In this document: positions 47,756-59,312 of the stretch, one piece after another | Position numbering within the stretch: the stretch's first letter is position 1 | How the letters are laid out: each line of letters opens with the position of its first letter | Assembly (NCBI GenBank): GCA_014898425.1 | Contig: RCSZ01000004.1 | Span: 1,550,001 to 1,614,000 of the forward strand | Length of the DNA stretch: 64,000 bases | Source of the DNA: Botryotinia globosa | Taxonomy: Eukaryota; Ascomycota; Leotiomycetes; Helotiales; Sclerotiniaceae | Direction: 5' to 3' | Notes under the pieces: generated by a model | What the model was told of the DNA's origin: nothing | The model's database searches: none | The model's input: the letters and a program-made list of their open reading frames with translations, nothing else | Position numbers and translations under genes: made by a program

Positions 47756-49321
47756 TTATGCATTGTTTCCCTCAATAACTCCCTTAGCACCCCTCTTCAT
47801 TCGTTCCATATCTTGATTGTAAGTCCTCAAACATCCCCTAACATCTCTCTCTCTCTTCTCAATCTCATCCTCGAACTTTGCAACCATAGCTCTCTTTTCT
47901 TGCCTAGCTTTCTTCAATGCTTGTAAAGTATCCGAAAACCTTGATAAAAACCAATCACCTGCTTCTTCCCAATCATCTTTAGATAAACTACCGAAGAATT
48001 CGACCATAGTGGCTCGCTGCTTGTCCATCTCTTCTTGATTGCTTGGTCGAGGTTGTTCAACATGATGACATACACGTTCATTGATAGGACGATCTGAAAG
48101 TGACAGATCTGGTTCGCTGGGCTGCTCGCTAAGAGCCGAAGGACCTTCAAAAGATTCATCTTTCAGTTGTTCATAATCCATGTTTTTCAAAGCGGCATCA
48201 TCGTAATCAAGTGGGATATCAGCACGGTTCAAATGAGTAATCTGATGCTGCGAGTTCCCTGCATGAAAATTTGGTCGAGATTGAAGAGCTGGCTGTTCAT
48301 CCATGTGAGTGCTGTCTTCAGAGTATCGCTCGCCTTCAGAAGATCCCTCAGATTGACCTCGCTGCGTATCCTGAGGAGATAGCGGTGGAAGACGATATTG
48401 CATATTTCCGGGACGTACAGCGTTTTCTAGTACTTCAACTTGAGATTTTCCAGATTTGGGCTTTGGAGAAAATACTCCTTCGTCAAGACCTCGTTTTCGA
48501 GAACCTCCAATTGTCTGCATTCCATTCTTAGGACGATTTGTAATAGCGTGATTGAAACGATCAAATGTCCTTGGTTTGCTCGGGCTATTATGCTGCGTCT
48601 TTTGGGGTTGTAGTAGTATTTCTGACTGAATGGCAGGTTTGGGGGTATGACTTTGCTTATAAATAGGGGCTCCAAGAGCTTGCGTCTGCGGTCCTTGACC
48701 ATTAGGTTGGTGAAACCCTTTACGCGATTGAAGGGGTGCTCGTGTATCTTCGATGTAGTCTTGACCGGATACAGACTCCTCTGGTGAGTCTCTATCGTAC
48801 CCATTCTGATGTACAACGTGGAAATTGTTTTGTTCCAGCTCCTCCTGCTGCCCTCTGTGATATCCGCCATCAAATTCACGATTGCCGCCAGTAGGCATTA
48901 CTCCCATGTCTTGTCCGCCTCGAAAGTTCCCCTGGCTGATAGTTTCATCAAAGGCGCTGTTTACTGTAGAGTCCTCGAAACGTTCGGCATTTTCTTGCTC
49001 TTCTTCTGGGCTGTATTCTGCCTGTAATTGATTGATTCCAGGAACTGTATTTCTTTGCGAAAATTCAGCCGGCTGTTCGTAGACGGGCTCCTCATTGTGA
49101 GCTCGATTCCTATTGGTAGACGCATCTCGTTGCTTCTTGGGAAGTACTCTCAATTTCTGTGCCATCGCTTGACGATCTGTACGTTGTTGGAGTGGTTGAG
49201 GGGATGGTGATGGTGGGTGAGGCGGATTAGATTCTTGCTGAAGGAAGCCGCTAAGGCGAGGATTGCCAGCCATGTTATAGACGTTATTAAGGAAATTGTT
49301 AAAAGGAAAGTTTAATGGCAT
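47756..49321 (-). CDS. Ecm11-domain protein
   Basis: Single-exon gene of 521 residues. Two ATGs are possible (49321, MPLNFPF; 49273, MAGNPRLSGF). The first 370 residues are disordered: Gln/Pro/Ser-rich with acidic patches. Residues about 374-395 (PLDYDDAALKNMDYEQLKDE) match the opening of the Ecm11 C-terminal domain. They are followed by FFGSLSKDDWEEAGDWFLSRF and a basic coiled coil (KKARQEKRAMVAKFEDEIEKRERDV). In budding yeast Ecm11 works with Gmc2 in synaptonemal-complex assembly and carries SUMO; a similar role here is inference, and vegetative functions are possible. The stop TAA is directly followed by ATG and an in-frame 129-codon open frame. Confidence 0.75.
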   Translation of the reverse strand: MPLNFPFNNFLNNVYNMAGNPRLSGFLQQESNPPHPPSPSPQPLQQRTDRQAMAQKLRVLPKKQRDASTNRNRAHNEEPVYEQPAEFSQRNTVPGINQLQAEYSPEEEQENAERFEDSTVNSAFDETISQGNFRGGQDMGVMPTGGNREFDGGYHRGQQEELEQNNFHVVHQNGYDRDSPEESVSGQDYIEDTRAPLQSRKGFHQPNGQGPQTQALGAPIYKQSHTPKPAIQSEILLQPQKTQHNSPSKPRTFDRFNHAITNRPKNGMQTIGGSRKRGLDEGVFSPKPKSGKSQVEVLENAVRPGNMQYRLPPLSPQDTQRGQSEGSSEGERYSEDSTHMDEQPALQSRPNFHAGNSQHQITHLNRADIPLDYDDAALKNMDYEQLKDESFEGPSALSEQPSEPDLSLSDRPINERVCHHVEQPRPSNQEEMDKQRATMVEFFGSLSKDDWEEAGDWFLSRFSDTLQALKKARQEKRAMVAKFEDEIEKRERDVRGCLRTYNQDMERMKRGAKGVIEGNNA

Positions 49322-49949
49322 GTGCGGAGTTGATGAGTTTAGGGTAGGCGATGTAAAATGTTAAAATTGTGAGATTAAAAATGTGTAACTTGTAAGATTA
49401 CATAGAAAGATTATATACGGTCGCAAATCAATTCATTCCATCAATTTAGTGTAATGATTGATTTATTAATGAAGAGCAGAATCTCGCATGCCGTAAATTA
49501 ATCGACTTGAATCTTCTTCAGATCAACCAATTGAAGTCGGGGTTGTTGGAAACGGCAGTTTGGATGGTGGAAAAAGGTTGTTGAGTCGCGATTTCCGTTC
49601 ATGAAATGAGGTTGAACGCGAGTCGCGACGTCCATGATAGGTGATCCCGTGACCTTTAGGATTCAAGTGCGTTGGAGTACCCAGCCACTCTACCTTTCAC
49701 GGCTATTCTTTGTCTCACATCATGGAAAAGAAATATTCACATATCAAAGTGATCAGCAAATTGGGTATAATTAAATAAGTTACTTTCATAAGAAATCTAA
49801 ACTAAAAATAAGCAAAGCCTGCCTATACTACCAATACTGCAAGACTATCATACAAATGCGAACCACCAGAACAGACCGCACCGAAACCACAAAATCTTCA
49901 TGACCTACGTATCCTTCGTAAACCATTACCAAGTTGTTATTAAAAGCAT
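49322..49949. other. Intergenic region
   Basis: About 0.6 kb between the start of the Ecm11-like gene and the stop of the acyl-CoA synthetase gene. No gene seen; it should hold the Ecm11 promoter. Confidence 0.5.
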
Positions 49950-52166
49950 TTAGTTGTTCCTAGCATATGCAGACTCAACCTCCTTCTTATACTTCTCCAA
50001 AATGGCCTTTCGCTGCAATTTTTGTGCAGATGTTACCAATCCCTATTAATGTTAGCATGCACCGTGTTGTAAAAAGGAGGGAAATACTGACATTTTGAGG
50101 AGTCCATTCTTCATCTGACAAGACAACACCTTCGATGATTTCAATTCCTGACAATCCACCAGCCTTGCCAGCTTGTTGCAATTCCTTCAAAACTGCATCT
50201 TGAATCTTCTTCTCGTGTATTAATTCCTCCACGCTGGATCCTGGGACACCGATTCTTTCGGCGAGTTTCTTTAATGCAGGTTCAGCTGGAACAATCAAAG
50301 CAATTGGCTTGGTTCTCTGTTGATCGGCATAAACGCAGATATTCCCTACAACTGTAGCGGAACGGTAGATAGATTCGAGCTTCTCAAGGGCGATGTATTC
50401 TCCGTTTTGAGTTTTGACCAAATTCTTCTTTCGGTCGATGATGTTAAGATGACCATTCTTATCCCATTCTCCAATGTCACCAGTCTTGAACCATCCATCC
50501 GCGGTCAGAGCTTCTGCTGTTTCCTCAGGATTCTCATAGTAACCTTCCATGACGGGATCTCCTCTGATCCAAATTTCTCCTTGAGGGTTTGGTTTATTGG
50601 TTGCATAATATCCAGCATCTGGGAAATCAACAAGCTTGATCTCAATGCAACCCGGAATATCACCCAATGCTTCATCTGTCCATTCCATAGGATCCATCAA
50701 AGCACCCATAGCAGTAGTTTCAGTCAAACCATATCCGTTGAGCATCGGTGTGATGGCCATAGAAATAAATCTCTGAGTATCTTTAGAGATTGGTCCACCA
50801 CCATTCAGACAAATTCTGAGCTTTCCACCAGTGGCTTCCTTGACCTTTTTGAATACTAGTGCATCTAAAACATCAGCACCTGGGAGACCATAACGTAAGA
50901 GGTTGTTCTTAGCCCAAAGTGCACCCCAGAAGAGGTTTTTGACGATCGGACTTCCACCATTGACCTTAGCAACGATACCCTTCTTGACTGACTCCCACAC
51001 GGCGGGAACACCAACTAAAACTGTTGGCTGAAATTCTCGAATGTCTCCCTTGCAATTTTTGACTGATGTATCCGACAAAGTTTTGGGGTTTCCGTATCCC
51101 ATAGTTCCACCCCAATACAGACAAGCATTTTCGAAAACGAACTCGAGAATATGCGCAAGAGGAAGGTATGTCAGAAGACCGTCACCTGGACCAAGATATG
51201 GTTCAACAATAACATTGACACCAGCAACTATAGTAAGCGCAAGCGCTAGTCAGTACAACATATACATTTCACAGGCAATAGATTTCACTCACCAGCTGCT
51301 ACGACTGCCTTGTGCTTAATGGGTACACCCTTTGGTGGCCCGGTAGAACCGGAAGTATACATAATGCAGCACAGATCTTCTGGGGCGGGAGGTACTGGTT
51401 CAACAGGGTTCTCCTCGCCAAGCTTTCGTAATTCCTCGAAACTCAAGATCTTGAGCTTCTCGTGTGCCTTCTTGAGGCTATCGATATTTTCTTGCTTCAC
51501 CTCATTCTGACTGTTCCAGATTACAAATTGGATATCTTTGGCTTCTTTGAGAGGGTTGATCAAGGTTGGTAATAGATGAGGATCCAAAAAGATAGCTTTA
51601 GCCCTGGTCGCAACCAAGGAATGCTTGAGACCTTCCTCTCCCAAAGTATCATATGCGGTAACAATTGGCATCGATTGAGAGACTGCGCCGTGAGCAGTTG
51701 CTAACCAATGAGCACTTGTTGCCGCGAAAATGTGTACTCGATCCTCTTTGTTCAATCCCAGCTTTCTATAACCAGCTCCAATCTGTAAGATTAACTTTTC
51801 ATATTCTGAGAAGCTCATATATTTGTATCCGCTGAGTTCGAAGTATGTCCATTTCTTATCGACTTCTTGTTGTTCGCCATCAACCATCTTCTTCACCTTC
51901 TTCACCTCTTGGTGAGTCTTGATCAATGATCGACTTCCGACAGCTTTCGCATTTCCATACTTCTCAGAACTTCGTTTGATTATATCGAAAACGGTTGAAA
52001 CATCTTCGGAAGGGCGGGTCGCGAGCTTGTTGGCTGTCGAAGGGTGTCTTCTTGGAATCGTCTCACCGGTTACGGCTTTGTGGCCCGGCACCTCTGCACT
52101 GAAAGGTGGTGAGTGATAGAATTTAGGTTGAACGGAAATGTTCTTGAGCGACCCCGAGGACGACAT
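49950..52166 (-). CDS. Long-chain fatty acyl-CoA synthetase (Faa1/Faa4 type)
   Basis: Three exons, 52166-51293, 51227-50092 and 50042-49950 (2103 nt, 700 residues). The second intron uses a GTCAGT donor; splicing yields the expected WTPQNGLVTSAQKLQRK C-terminal sequence. Motifs: the AMP-binding P-loop YTSGSTGPPKGV at about 270, GYGLTETTAMG, and the fatty-acyl signature DGWFKTGDIGEWDKNGHLNIIDRKKNLVKTQNGEYI (cut here only by description: it begins DGWFKTGDIGEW and ends NGEYIALEKLE). Length equals that of yeast Faa1 and Faa4, which activate long-chain fatty acids to CoA esters with ATP for lipid synthesis, import and beta-oxidation. No peroxisomal C-terminal signal (ends YARNN), consistent with an ER, lipid-droplet or plasma-membrane enzyme. 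Confidence 0.95.
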
Positions 52167-53530
52167 TTTGATCGGGTGGCGATGAAGCTCCGTTGTTGGG
52201 AGTTGATGTATTTGATGGAGAGAGGAAGTTGGTGATGCGCAAGCTCTGGTCTTTGTTGATTTGACTTTGTGTTGTGTTGTGTATTTAGCAGACGAGAGAG
52301 ATACGCGAATGCTCTTAAATTCGTGTAGGTATGTACATATGTACCTGCTGCAATCCGTACTATATTTTCAATCAAAAGATGTAATTCTTGTCAATACAAT
52401 ACAATTCAATTCAATTCAACTTCAGGAAATGGTTGAGATATGTTCGGGATTTCGGGGAAGCAATTGAGGCTGGGGAAAAGGGAAGAAATAATAAATGGCC
52501 TTGATAATAGCCAGGTAGATAGATTATGACGCTGCCTTGGCTTGCTTTCTTTTATTTTGGAACAACCAAGATCGATCCCGTCTAGGAAAGTTCAGAGTTG
52601 GACCAATTGGGTGATGCTGAATTAAATGCACGGGTTAATTACTCACCAAAACAAGCTGCCACTCTCGAGCCACTTTCTCTCTCGTCCATTCATTCATCCA
52701 TCGAGCATTAATTGAGTATGAAACTGGGCATAGAGTCTAGAGCATTGAGCATTGAGTATAGAACTGGGCATAGCATCTAGAGCATTGATTGAGTATGGAA
52801 CTGGCATAGCATCTAAAGCATTGATCGAGTATGGAACTGGGTAGAGTCTAATTGAGCATTGAGTATTCAACATAGGTAATATAAGCCTCAACCATTTACT
52901 CTCCTGTTAGTAAAGCTATACCGACGTGTGGAGGGTTTACCCGGATATCTGCTTGTGCTTTTTAAACATCTTACTTGTAGTTACATCTTACCTACAGTAC
53001 CTGGATGCTGCTGACATTGGCGACGTTGGAGCATATATGCACATCATAGCATGTTGTTTGGTCATCGCTTCTATCTATCCACTATCGATCTATTCGCCAT
53101 CCAAGGATCATTTACATGTCAGAACTTTGAGTATTTACTCAGGCAAATGCTGAGACAAGAAGGGAAGTATCATACCTCACATCCATCCCATTCAAACATT
53201 ATCATCATCTACCTACTCTCTACATTTCCTCTGTACATTTCCTCAAGCTTCTGACCGCTCGTGCTTGATTGCCTGTACAGGTAAGCATAATTCACACACG
53301 ATTCACATAGGTGGGTCAATACGGCAAAAAGGGAAGACCTTTTCTCTACTCGAGTACATACTACTATCATTGTATGTCTGATATGCCAGCTGTTACGCTT
53401 TCGATAGTCTCACGCAACCGAATCTGATAGGCAGTAAACCATCTCAACATCAAGCCCTATTTCTCCAATAGACCAAAGGATTACCCAGCTAGATTGAGAA
53501 GGTTTCACCAGCCAACAACAACTTTCAATC
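52167..53530. other. Intergenic region with a minisatellite
   Basis: About 1.4 kb between divergent genes. A degenerate minisatellite occupies 52715-52865. The rest shows no gene. Confidence 0.5.
52715..52865. repeat. Degenerate minisatellite, unit about 34-40 bp, about 4 copies
   Basis: The phrase GAGTATGGAACTGGGCATAG with a following GCATTGA recurs at about 52715, 52755, 52792, 52828 and, cut short, 52860, with unit lengths shrinking from about 40 to 34 bp. Confidence 0.75.
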
Positions 53531-54869
53531 ATGGCTGGCCGCGTACAACCATTTCTTGATTCTCTTGGCCCAGAAGTGGAGGATCCCGAAGAAGGTAATC
53601 AAATAATTTCATTGCATATCTATTTCACTTTTTCAGAGTTTCAATACAGTCAAGTGATTTTCCAATTGCTTGGAACGAGGCAGTGTGAGAGCCTTGGTAA
53701 CACCCGTGGACAGCTGTTTATTGTGGCGCGAGATGCTTACCGAAAAGGGGGTTTCACATCTGGCTGCTTTTATGATTAATCGAAGTGGTCGTTGAGACGT
53801 TTCGGTGTGGTTAAATTTGAGTTTATGAGCACAACTTCGTATCATCTTTCCAAAAATATCAAAGGATTCATGCGGGCTCATAGGACATGTCTGAGACCCT
53901 GAATTTTGGCCAAGTTGAGAAGCTAAAATAATTAATTCTAGAGGCGTTTCTGTTGTTCTCTCAAACCATCCCATCCCAGAATCTCGGATTCGTAGATTCA
54001 AAGGCAACTGAAATAGATTTTACGATTAATGGTAGAGATCTCACAATTTATCAATCACCTACAATCCTATCATCAAATCGTGATGGGGGAACTACTGGAG
54101 CAGGTAAATCAACTCTTCTATCATTCCAATTAATTACTTACTAATGCTAAGCACAGTGATATGGAAAATCACCCCCCTTTTTGCAAAATGGATATCCTCA
54201 TCTACAAATCCACTCATCCAGCATCAGATAATCACCCCTGATTCAGTAGTCCTTGAATTAGGTTGTGGGATATCCGGTCTAATCGCCCTTACTCTATCAC
54301 CCCTTCTCCAAACATACATCCTCACAGACCAACCATATGTTCTCAAATTTCTCTCTCAAAATCTTTCTTCCAACTCTTCATCATCATCAAGTACAACAAA
54401 CTCCAAATCCAAGTCCCGAAAATCCAAAACCTCATCGTCGACATCCACTTCTACATCAACAACCCAACAAACCTCAACCAACAAAATCATCCCTCTAACC
54501 CTCGACTGGGAAACCGACGTCGTCTCCCCCTCTCTCACCTGCTCAGAAACCACCAACAGCTTCGACATAATCATTGCTTGTGATTGTATCTACAACGACG
54601 CACTAATCCCACCTTTCGTCCAAACATGTGTTGATCTCTGTCGTCTCCGTTCCACATCTTCATCTGCAAAAGATCAAGATCCAACAGAACCCAGTACTCC
54701 CACTTTCTGCGTCATCGCCCAACAGCTCCGTTCTCCGGATGTTTTTGAATCCTGGCTCAAGGAATTCAACAAATTCTTTAGAGTGTGGCGTGTACAGGAG
54801 GGAGGTATCCAGGAGAGTGGGTTAGGAGAAGACTCGGGCTTTGTGGTGCATATTGGCATTTTGAGGTAG
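53531..54869 (+). CDS. Ribosomal lysine N-methyltransferase, Rkm5-like
   Basis: Three exons, 53531-53594, 53942-54103 and 54157-54869 (939 nt, 312 residues), start MAGRVQPFLD. It has the family-16 (VCPKMT/METTL21-type) fold: VIWKITPLFAKW, the SAM loop VVLELGCGISGL, LTDQPYVLKFLSQNL, the LDWETD motif and IIACDCIYND (equivalent of the D/E-x-x-Y motif). A Ser/Thr/Lys-rich insertion of about 50 residues follows the LTDQ strand. Yeast Rkm5 monomethylates ribosomal protein L1; orthology is inferred from motif order and length. The first intron is long (347 nt) for this window. Confidence 0.85.
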
Positions 54870-55919
54870 GAAGGAAATGAGTTGTCGTGATGGATCTCGT
54901 AAGTAGACCAGATTCCAAATAATACGAAATCTTTCAATGTTGTTCCTGCTAGCTTGGTTCTGGGTGAAGAAAATGTATATCTTATCGTGCGTACTGTGTG
55001 GGATGATGCATGATATCATATCATATCATACTGAATATCCGAAATGAATTTCTGCGGTGTATGACCGGGTAGATGTTGAAAATGTTACTGTTACTGACAA
55101 AAAACTATTTGGAGTGTTTAGAATTGCGCGGATATATAAATATTAACCTGAAATTGGATAAAATGCATAGTAGCATTACTTTTCACATATAAATCCAGCT
55201 TTCTTTCCCCTTTACAAGTGGATATAATGTTGGATTGTGTATCTTACAAAATAAACTGATGATGCATATACTATGATATATTTATATTATTACTGTATAT
55301 ACATGGATTTGAATCGGAAGGAGAGGTAATTATCTCGTTGAGGAGTTTTGGAGGGACGATTTTACTTTTTTGACTCGTACTCTTCTCTTCTCACCTCGTG
55401 ACTCGTGTACGTTTTCAAGCATTTCTCTATTCAATTCGATCGAGATAAACCCGTTTTCCATATTTTAGATTTATAGCAATGTAGAACTCGATGTCGTGGA
55501 TGTTCCTTCGAGATTAGTCCCCATCAGAGGGAGGCTAGCGAGAATAAAGGAAATTTGCAAAGGCTTGAAAAAATGACTTCATTTCTACACTATTTAATGA
55601 TTGACGAGGAAATCTGAGTATTCCTGTCCGTATCGCCAGAAAATAACAGATTCTTATTCGATCAACAGAGGAAGGAGTTTTGAATCACTGCTTAGTTGTT
55701 ACTTCCTTCTCGTCTTGAAAGCCGCTTCCCCGATAGCGTGTCGTTTTGGTACCTAGGTAGTCATACCTAGTTTCTTCATTGTGAGAACCACGACAAGATT
55801 CATATTATCTTTTTGACAATCACTTATTCTGCATCAAATTTCAATAAAACATCATTGCTAAAATTTACTAAATTATCATTAGAACTACAAGTCCTCGAAA
55901 TAGAAGATTCCAAGCCATT
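54870..55919. other. Intergenic region
   Basis: About 1.05 kb between two plus-strand genes. No gene seen; it includes a short TATCA repeat near 55013-55030 and a CCTAGGTAGTCATACCTAG palindrome near 55751-55769. Confidence 0.5.
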
Positions 55920-56746
55920 ATGTCTATCGAGTCTCCTGAAGTGAAGCCAACAGCTTGCGATACTTGTCGAAAATTAAATATTCAGTGTAGTCTAGACAAT
56001 TACATCGATGACTGCGAGAGATGCACCAGTCTAGGAGAAAGATGCTTCATCACAGATGACTACAACATTACTATCCATAAGGTTCCCCAGAGAACGCTTC
56101 ACAATTTCCAGAGTTCGGGTTTTATAAGCGAAGTTATCGCTCTTCAAATTGAATTACGCGATAATCAATCAAACGGGGAAAATACATACGCGATTATCGA
56201 TAGATTAGTGTCCAGATTCGAGGGGATACCTAAGGAAGCTATCAAATATCAGGAGATTAAAGGGTTCTTGAATTACCACTTCATGTTTGTCTTCAGCTGG
56301 TTCCAGGACAAACGCGAACATCAAGTATGGACTGTTGCTAGATATGATGAGAAGACCAGGCAATCACTGTAAGTCTCTAAAATATTACTGGACGCTTTGG
56401 ACGCTGAACGTAGTTGATTCTTGTCAACACCTATTCAACTTGGATCTTAAATTGACATGCTCTCAGTAAAAAATTGGGCGCTATCTTGAAATCTCTCGAG
56501 CTCCGACATTATACGCACAGCGTGGCTTGCTTTGCATGGCAGATTGATACTATTGAAGCTGAAGAACCAATTCCTGGTGAAGCTTTTTCACGCGATCACA
56601 ATCAAACACACACAGCCCCCTCTGGCCCCACGAATGGGCCCGAACGCATGTTATCTGGAGAAACACAGGTTGAGGAGTCACGGGTTGAGGAGTCGCGAGA
56701 TGGAGAGTTGCAAGATGGCAAAGCACCTAAAAACCATAGTGTCTAG
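55920..56746 (+). CDS. Small Zn2Cys6 zinc-cluster protein
   Basis: Two exons, 55920-56368 and 56467-56746 (729 nt, 242 residues), donor GTAAGT, acceptor CTCAG. The cysteines at 13, 16, 23, 32, 35 and 42 follow C-x2-C-x6-C-x8-C-x2-C-x6-C, the Gal4-type binuclear zinc cluster. The basic segment between them is weak (RKLNIQ instead of the usual run of Arg/Lys), so DNA binding is uncertain. No fungal-specific transcription factor (MHR) domain follows; instead there is a helical middle and a hydrophilic tail with two VEESR repeats. It may be a stand-alone regulator or a truncated transcription factor. Confidence 0.75.
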
Positions 56747-56839
56747 GGTGAGAACTACTTGCAGAAGGAGGAATAGCTTGAGATAGATCCCAGTAGAACC
56801 TGGGAGCGCAGCGGAAAGAAAAACTAGATTATAAGTCTC

Positions 56840-57746
56840 GTCAACACGAGTCTAGCGTTTGTTATCACTACTTACGGTTCACACAATTTTGTTGGGTATC
56901 ATGACAATGGAATATATGAGCTGTTTGGGGTCTATCGAAAACTCAAATGCCTTCATATTTTGATTTCATCGAGGATCACAAGCATGGTGATTGACGAATA
57001 GGTGAACACTCAAGCCAGACGTCTGCAATGTTACCTCAGTATTTGCGATGAAAATAGAAGTAAAGGCGAACTTGCAGGTAGGTACTTCGAGTGAGAAAAC
57101 AAACCTGCAATATACACTAGTTCTGTCCGTCCAACGCAACATCACAATAATTAAGACTTCTTATCACCCTTCGGGTTCTTTCATCTGCTATCGCGGAATT
57201 TGCATCTCATATCTATGTTCAGACAACTGAGGATACATTAGTCACCCTACCTCCAAACCCTACAACCAAATTGCCGGCACCAGATTTTGCTTTGAAGCTT
57301 TGTGAGACTAGGTATGAGTTGAAACCCGATAAACATTGGACTTATCTCACTTACTTTAGAGACGAACAGTGGAATCAGGTTTCCGAGCTACAGATGCAGC
57401 CGATTAACTGGGTTCGTTTTTTGATACTTCTGGCTCCAAATCTGTGTATATAATAGACAATGATTGCGACGGTGCTGTTAAGAAGCTGAAAGTGTTGTTT
57501 TGTTGTGATATCAGTCATCGGGATATCCTGGAGTCTTCAGATGAGAGTGAGGGGGTTGACAAGAATGGCGCCACAGAGACGGTACATGATGAACTCGCAA
57601 TGACTCGAGGAATTTTACAGACAGCGTTACGGCTAAGAACTATCTTGAGGAGCAGTCTGGAAGAAAAAACCCTGGGAAGGAGGTCACGCTTTATACAAGA
57701 ACTAAAAATCAAGAGGAATGGATCTAGTCATACCACTCAAGCTTGA
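56840..57746 (+). pseudogene. Broken plus-strand gene of unknown family
   Basis: A plus-strand frame from about 56840 reads SLAFVITTYGSHNFVGYHDN, ELFGVYRKLKCL, then an in-frame TAG (56999-57001), then NTQARRLQCYLSICDENRSK, up to a GTAGGT donor at about 57077. After an acceptor near 57225, a second part reads PDFALKLCETRYELKPD, HWTYLTYFRDEQWNQ, and a third (57410-57746), shifted by one base, reads SFFDTSGSKSVYIID, an acidic ESSDESEG, and RLRTILRSSLEEKTLGRR. The pieces look coding but need one nonsense change and one frameshift. It could be a decayed gene or a gene whose introns I have misplaced. Confidence 0.45.
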
Positions 57747-57856
57747 ACGGTGAAACACTTCTTTGTCTTGTGAATACAAATATATTTATTTAGCTCAGCA
57801 CCTCCCGCCTTTCTATCAGGCCAAGAATCATATCTTCCATCCCACCTACATCCCAC

Positions 57857-59089
57857 CTACATCTCAAATAATTTATTAGTATAGCGTCGCAGTGATAAAT
57901 CCCCAAACGCCTCCCTCCCATTATCTAGCGGTATATCCCTCGACAATACATTCTCGACACCTTCACCTTCCAAAATCCAACCGTCGCTACCAAAAGCATC
58001 AATCAAACAACCGACCAACATTCCAATCATCATTGGCGCCACCTTTGATGCTGGGCACGGGAATTTACCTTTCCCAAACGGCATCCATGCTTCCTTATAT
58101 GCCATGTTATCTTTACTCTCCAATTCACACCATCGTTCCGGTCTGAACTCATTTCCATCTGTTCCCCAGATCTCTTCAGTCCTTTGTATGTACTCGACAT
58201 CGACTGCGAAGATTGGTCTATTGTCTTCATTCTGCCGATAAATCCTCTTGGTCGGTGGATATAAACGCAGAGCTTCACAGACGACATCTCGAGCTGAACA
58301 TCCTCCCATGCGCTCGCCAAATTGTTCAGCTGTCATATTTGTCAGATATCGAGACAGGACATCTTTCCAACGAGCCGCAAGATCAGACGAGTGACGAAAC
58401 GAGATTTCCAGAAAACAGCGCAGAACAATTCTCCACAGCGTTTCGTATGCAGGGAGAAGAATGTTGAGTGGATTTTCATTCTCGTAGTTGGTGGATAGGG
58501 ATAGCGAAGCGAGTTCACGACGCAGGGAGTTCTGCATGGGGATCTGGGAGGGGTGGGTGAAACAGGAACATTTGGATGACATCCAGAGAGAGTTGATAAG
58601 TTGGGTTACGCGCATGATGGGGATTTGTGTGCATCTTGTATGTTCGGAGGGAAAGAATTTGAAAAGTACGAATCGAAAACAGAAGACTTGAATTAGTGGA
58701 CTGAGTGGGATGATTCCATTTTCAGAGATGGAGGGGGAGGTCTCATCTTTGAGAATAGAGAGGACTTTTGGTAGGGTGGAGATCAATTTATTAGATGTCT
58801 TCAACAGAGATTTAGCTCTTCTGAGGAATGATTTGTAGAAATCTTGATCTGTTGTTGTGAATGCGTTGGAAACGGAGAAAACTTGCACAAGTCGCTGGTT
58901 TGGCAGAGCTCGAGAGGGAAGTGTAGATTTTTCCAGAATCTCTATTGCTTCTGACAGTTTCCGGATCGAGATGATGTTCTCTTTGCAGGTGCATCTACGG
59001 TGGAGTTTTGATCGTGTCGAAATGCAGATTAAACAGTATGTAAGGATTGAGGCAGTAATGAAAATAGCTAGCGCAAGTATCGGATCCAT
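57857..59089 (-). CDS. Cytochrome P450, single exon
   Basis: 410 residues starting MDPILALAIF (the ATG at 59089; the frame extends three codons further but with no ATG). An N-terminal membrane anchor (about 4-23) is followed by an I-helix-like PAYETLW (about 214-220), K-helix EALRLYPPTKRIYR (272-285), FRPERW (315-320) and the heme loop MPFGKGKFPCPA with the axial Cys at about 345. It belongs to the CYP superfamily as an ER-anchored monooxygenase of unknown substrate. It is shorter than the usual 480-530 residues; the region between the anchor and the I-helix is compressed. The heme loop lacks the usual Arg/His two residues before Cys and the Gly after it. The reading frame is intact. Confidence 0.8.
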   Translation of the reverse strand: MDPILALAIFITASILTYCLICISTRSKLHRRCTCKENIISIRKLSEAIEILEKSTLPSRALPNQRLVQVFSVSNAFTTTDQDFYKSFLRRAKSLLKTSNKLISTLPKVLSILKDETSPSISENGIIPLSPLIQVFCFRFVLFKFFPSEHTRCTQIPIMRVTQLINSLWMSSKCSCFTHPSQIPMQNSLRRELASLSLSTNYENENPLNILLPAYETLWRIVLRCFLEISFRHSSDLAARWKDVLSRYLTNMTAEQFGERMGGCSARDVVCEALRLYPPTKRIYRQNEDNRPIFAVDVEYIQRTEEIWGTDGNEFRPERWCELESKDNMAYKEAWMPFGKGKFPCPASKVAPMMIGMLVGCLIDAFGSDGWILEGEGVENVLSRDIPLDNGREAFGDLSLRRYTNKLFEM

Positions 59090-59312
59090 CGCTGTCACTC
59101 AAACTGAAAGATCTATCTCTCTGGAATAGTAAAACTATCACAGTCCTTGTCTAGTACTTGTAGCCGAATAAATGGCAGCTTCAACTCACAACATCTTGGT
59201 CCCCTCAAGCTTCGACAGTTGGCAAATTTCATTGTCTCGGCCGCCTGCATGATAATAACGACGGGTTTGTTGCTTTTGCATCCATTCAACTGCCCTTAGA
59301 TAGGGTTGGGCA

